A stretch of 5,512 bases of DNA from positions 1-5,512 of the forward strand of contig JAJZMN010000182.1 of assembly GCA_021850345.1 (NCBI GenBank), written 5' to 3'. The DNA is from Actinomycetes bacterium. Its GTDB lineage: Bacteria > Actinomycetota > Acidimicrobiia > Acidimicrobiales > RAAP-2. Shown one piece after another: positions 5,476-5,512 of this stretch (the stretch's first letter is position 1; every line of letters starts with the position of its first letter). The notes beneath the pieces were generated by a model. The model was not told the DNA's origin and ran no database searches. It worked only from the letters and a program-made list of their open reading frames with translations. The translations under genes and the position numbers were made by a program.

Positions 5476-5512
5476 CACGGTACCGGAGGACGAGCAGGGG
5501 GCTCGGACCACC

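Overview
The window is GC-rich throughout (about 70 % by eye), with short or overlapping gene junctions and strongly G/C-ending codons. ArsC and ArsR resemble Corynebacterium/mycobacterial forms, and the orphan methyltransferase belongs to a type I associate with high-GC Gram-positives. Together these suggest a chromosomal segment of an Actinomycetota species. That placement is inference; there is no rRNA or taxonomic marker here. I see no tRNA, rRNA, insertion sequence, CRISPR array or attachment site.

Left part (1-1727): an arsenic-response cassette. A low-molecular-weight-phosphatase-type arsenate reductase (arsC, minus strand) runs off the left edge. It diverges from an ArsR-family repressor gene (plus strand, 577-927). 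The 145-bp gap holds a compact regulatory region: a tandem 10-bp repeat, two CGATGCATCG palindromes 18 bp apart, a good minus-strand -35/-10 pair and a plus-strand TATGAT box. arsR overlaps by ATGA a class I SAM-dependent methyltransferase gene (924-1727) of unknown substrate, so the methyltransferase is probably co-expressed with the repressor.

Right part (1744-5467): three minus-strand genes converge on the arsenic side with only 16 bp between stop codons. In transcription order they are an FAD-dependent 2-hydroxyacid dehydrogenase of the GlcD/D-2-hydroxyglutarate dehydrogenase type, an E. coli-type D-3-phosphoglycerate dehydrogenase (serA) whose start overlaps the preceding stop by ATGA, and, after 173 bp, an inositol-monophosphatase-fold protein. 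The first two fit a known metabolic partnership: SerA can make D-2-hydroxyglutarate from 2-oxoglutarate, and the FAD enzyme can reoxidise it. The third gene keeps the fold motifs but has Cys and His where two metal-binding Asp residues are expected.

The 173-bp gap before the phosphatase-like gene contains a stretch that reads like a degraded histidine-kinase ATPase F-box. The last 45 bp (5468-5512) hold only a Shine-Dalgarno-like AAGGAGG; the reading frame of the FAD enzyme stays open to the edge, so its true start is unsettled. No stretch above 300 bases lacks a gene. I do not see a clearly new multi-gene system. The most interesting leads are the repressor-methyltransferase coupling, the ligand-altered IMPase-fold protein and the FAD-dehydrogenase/serA overlap.
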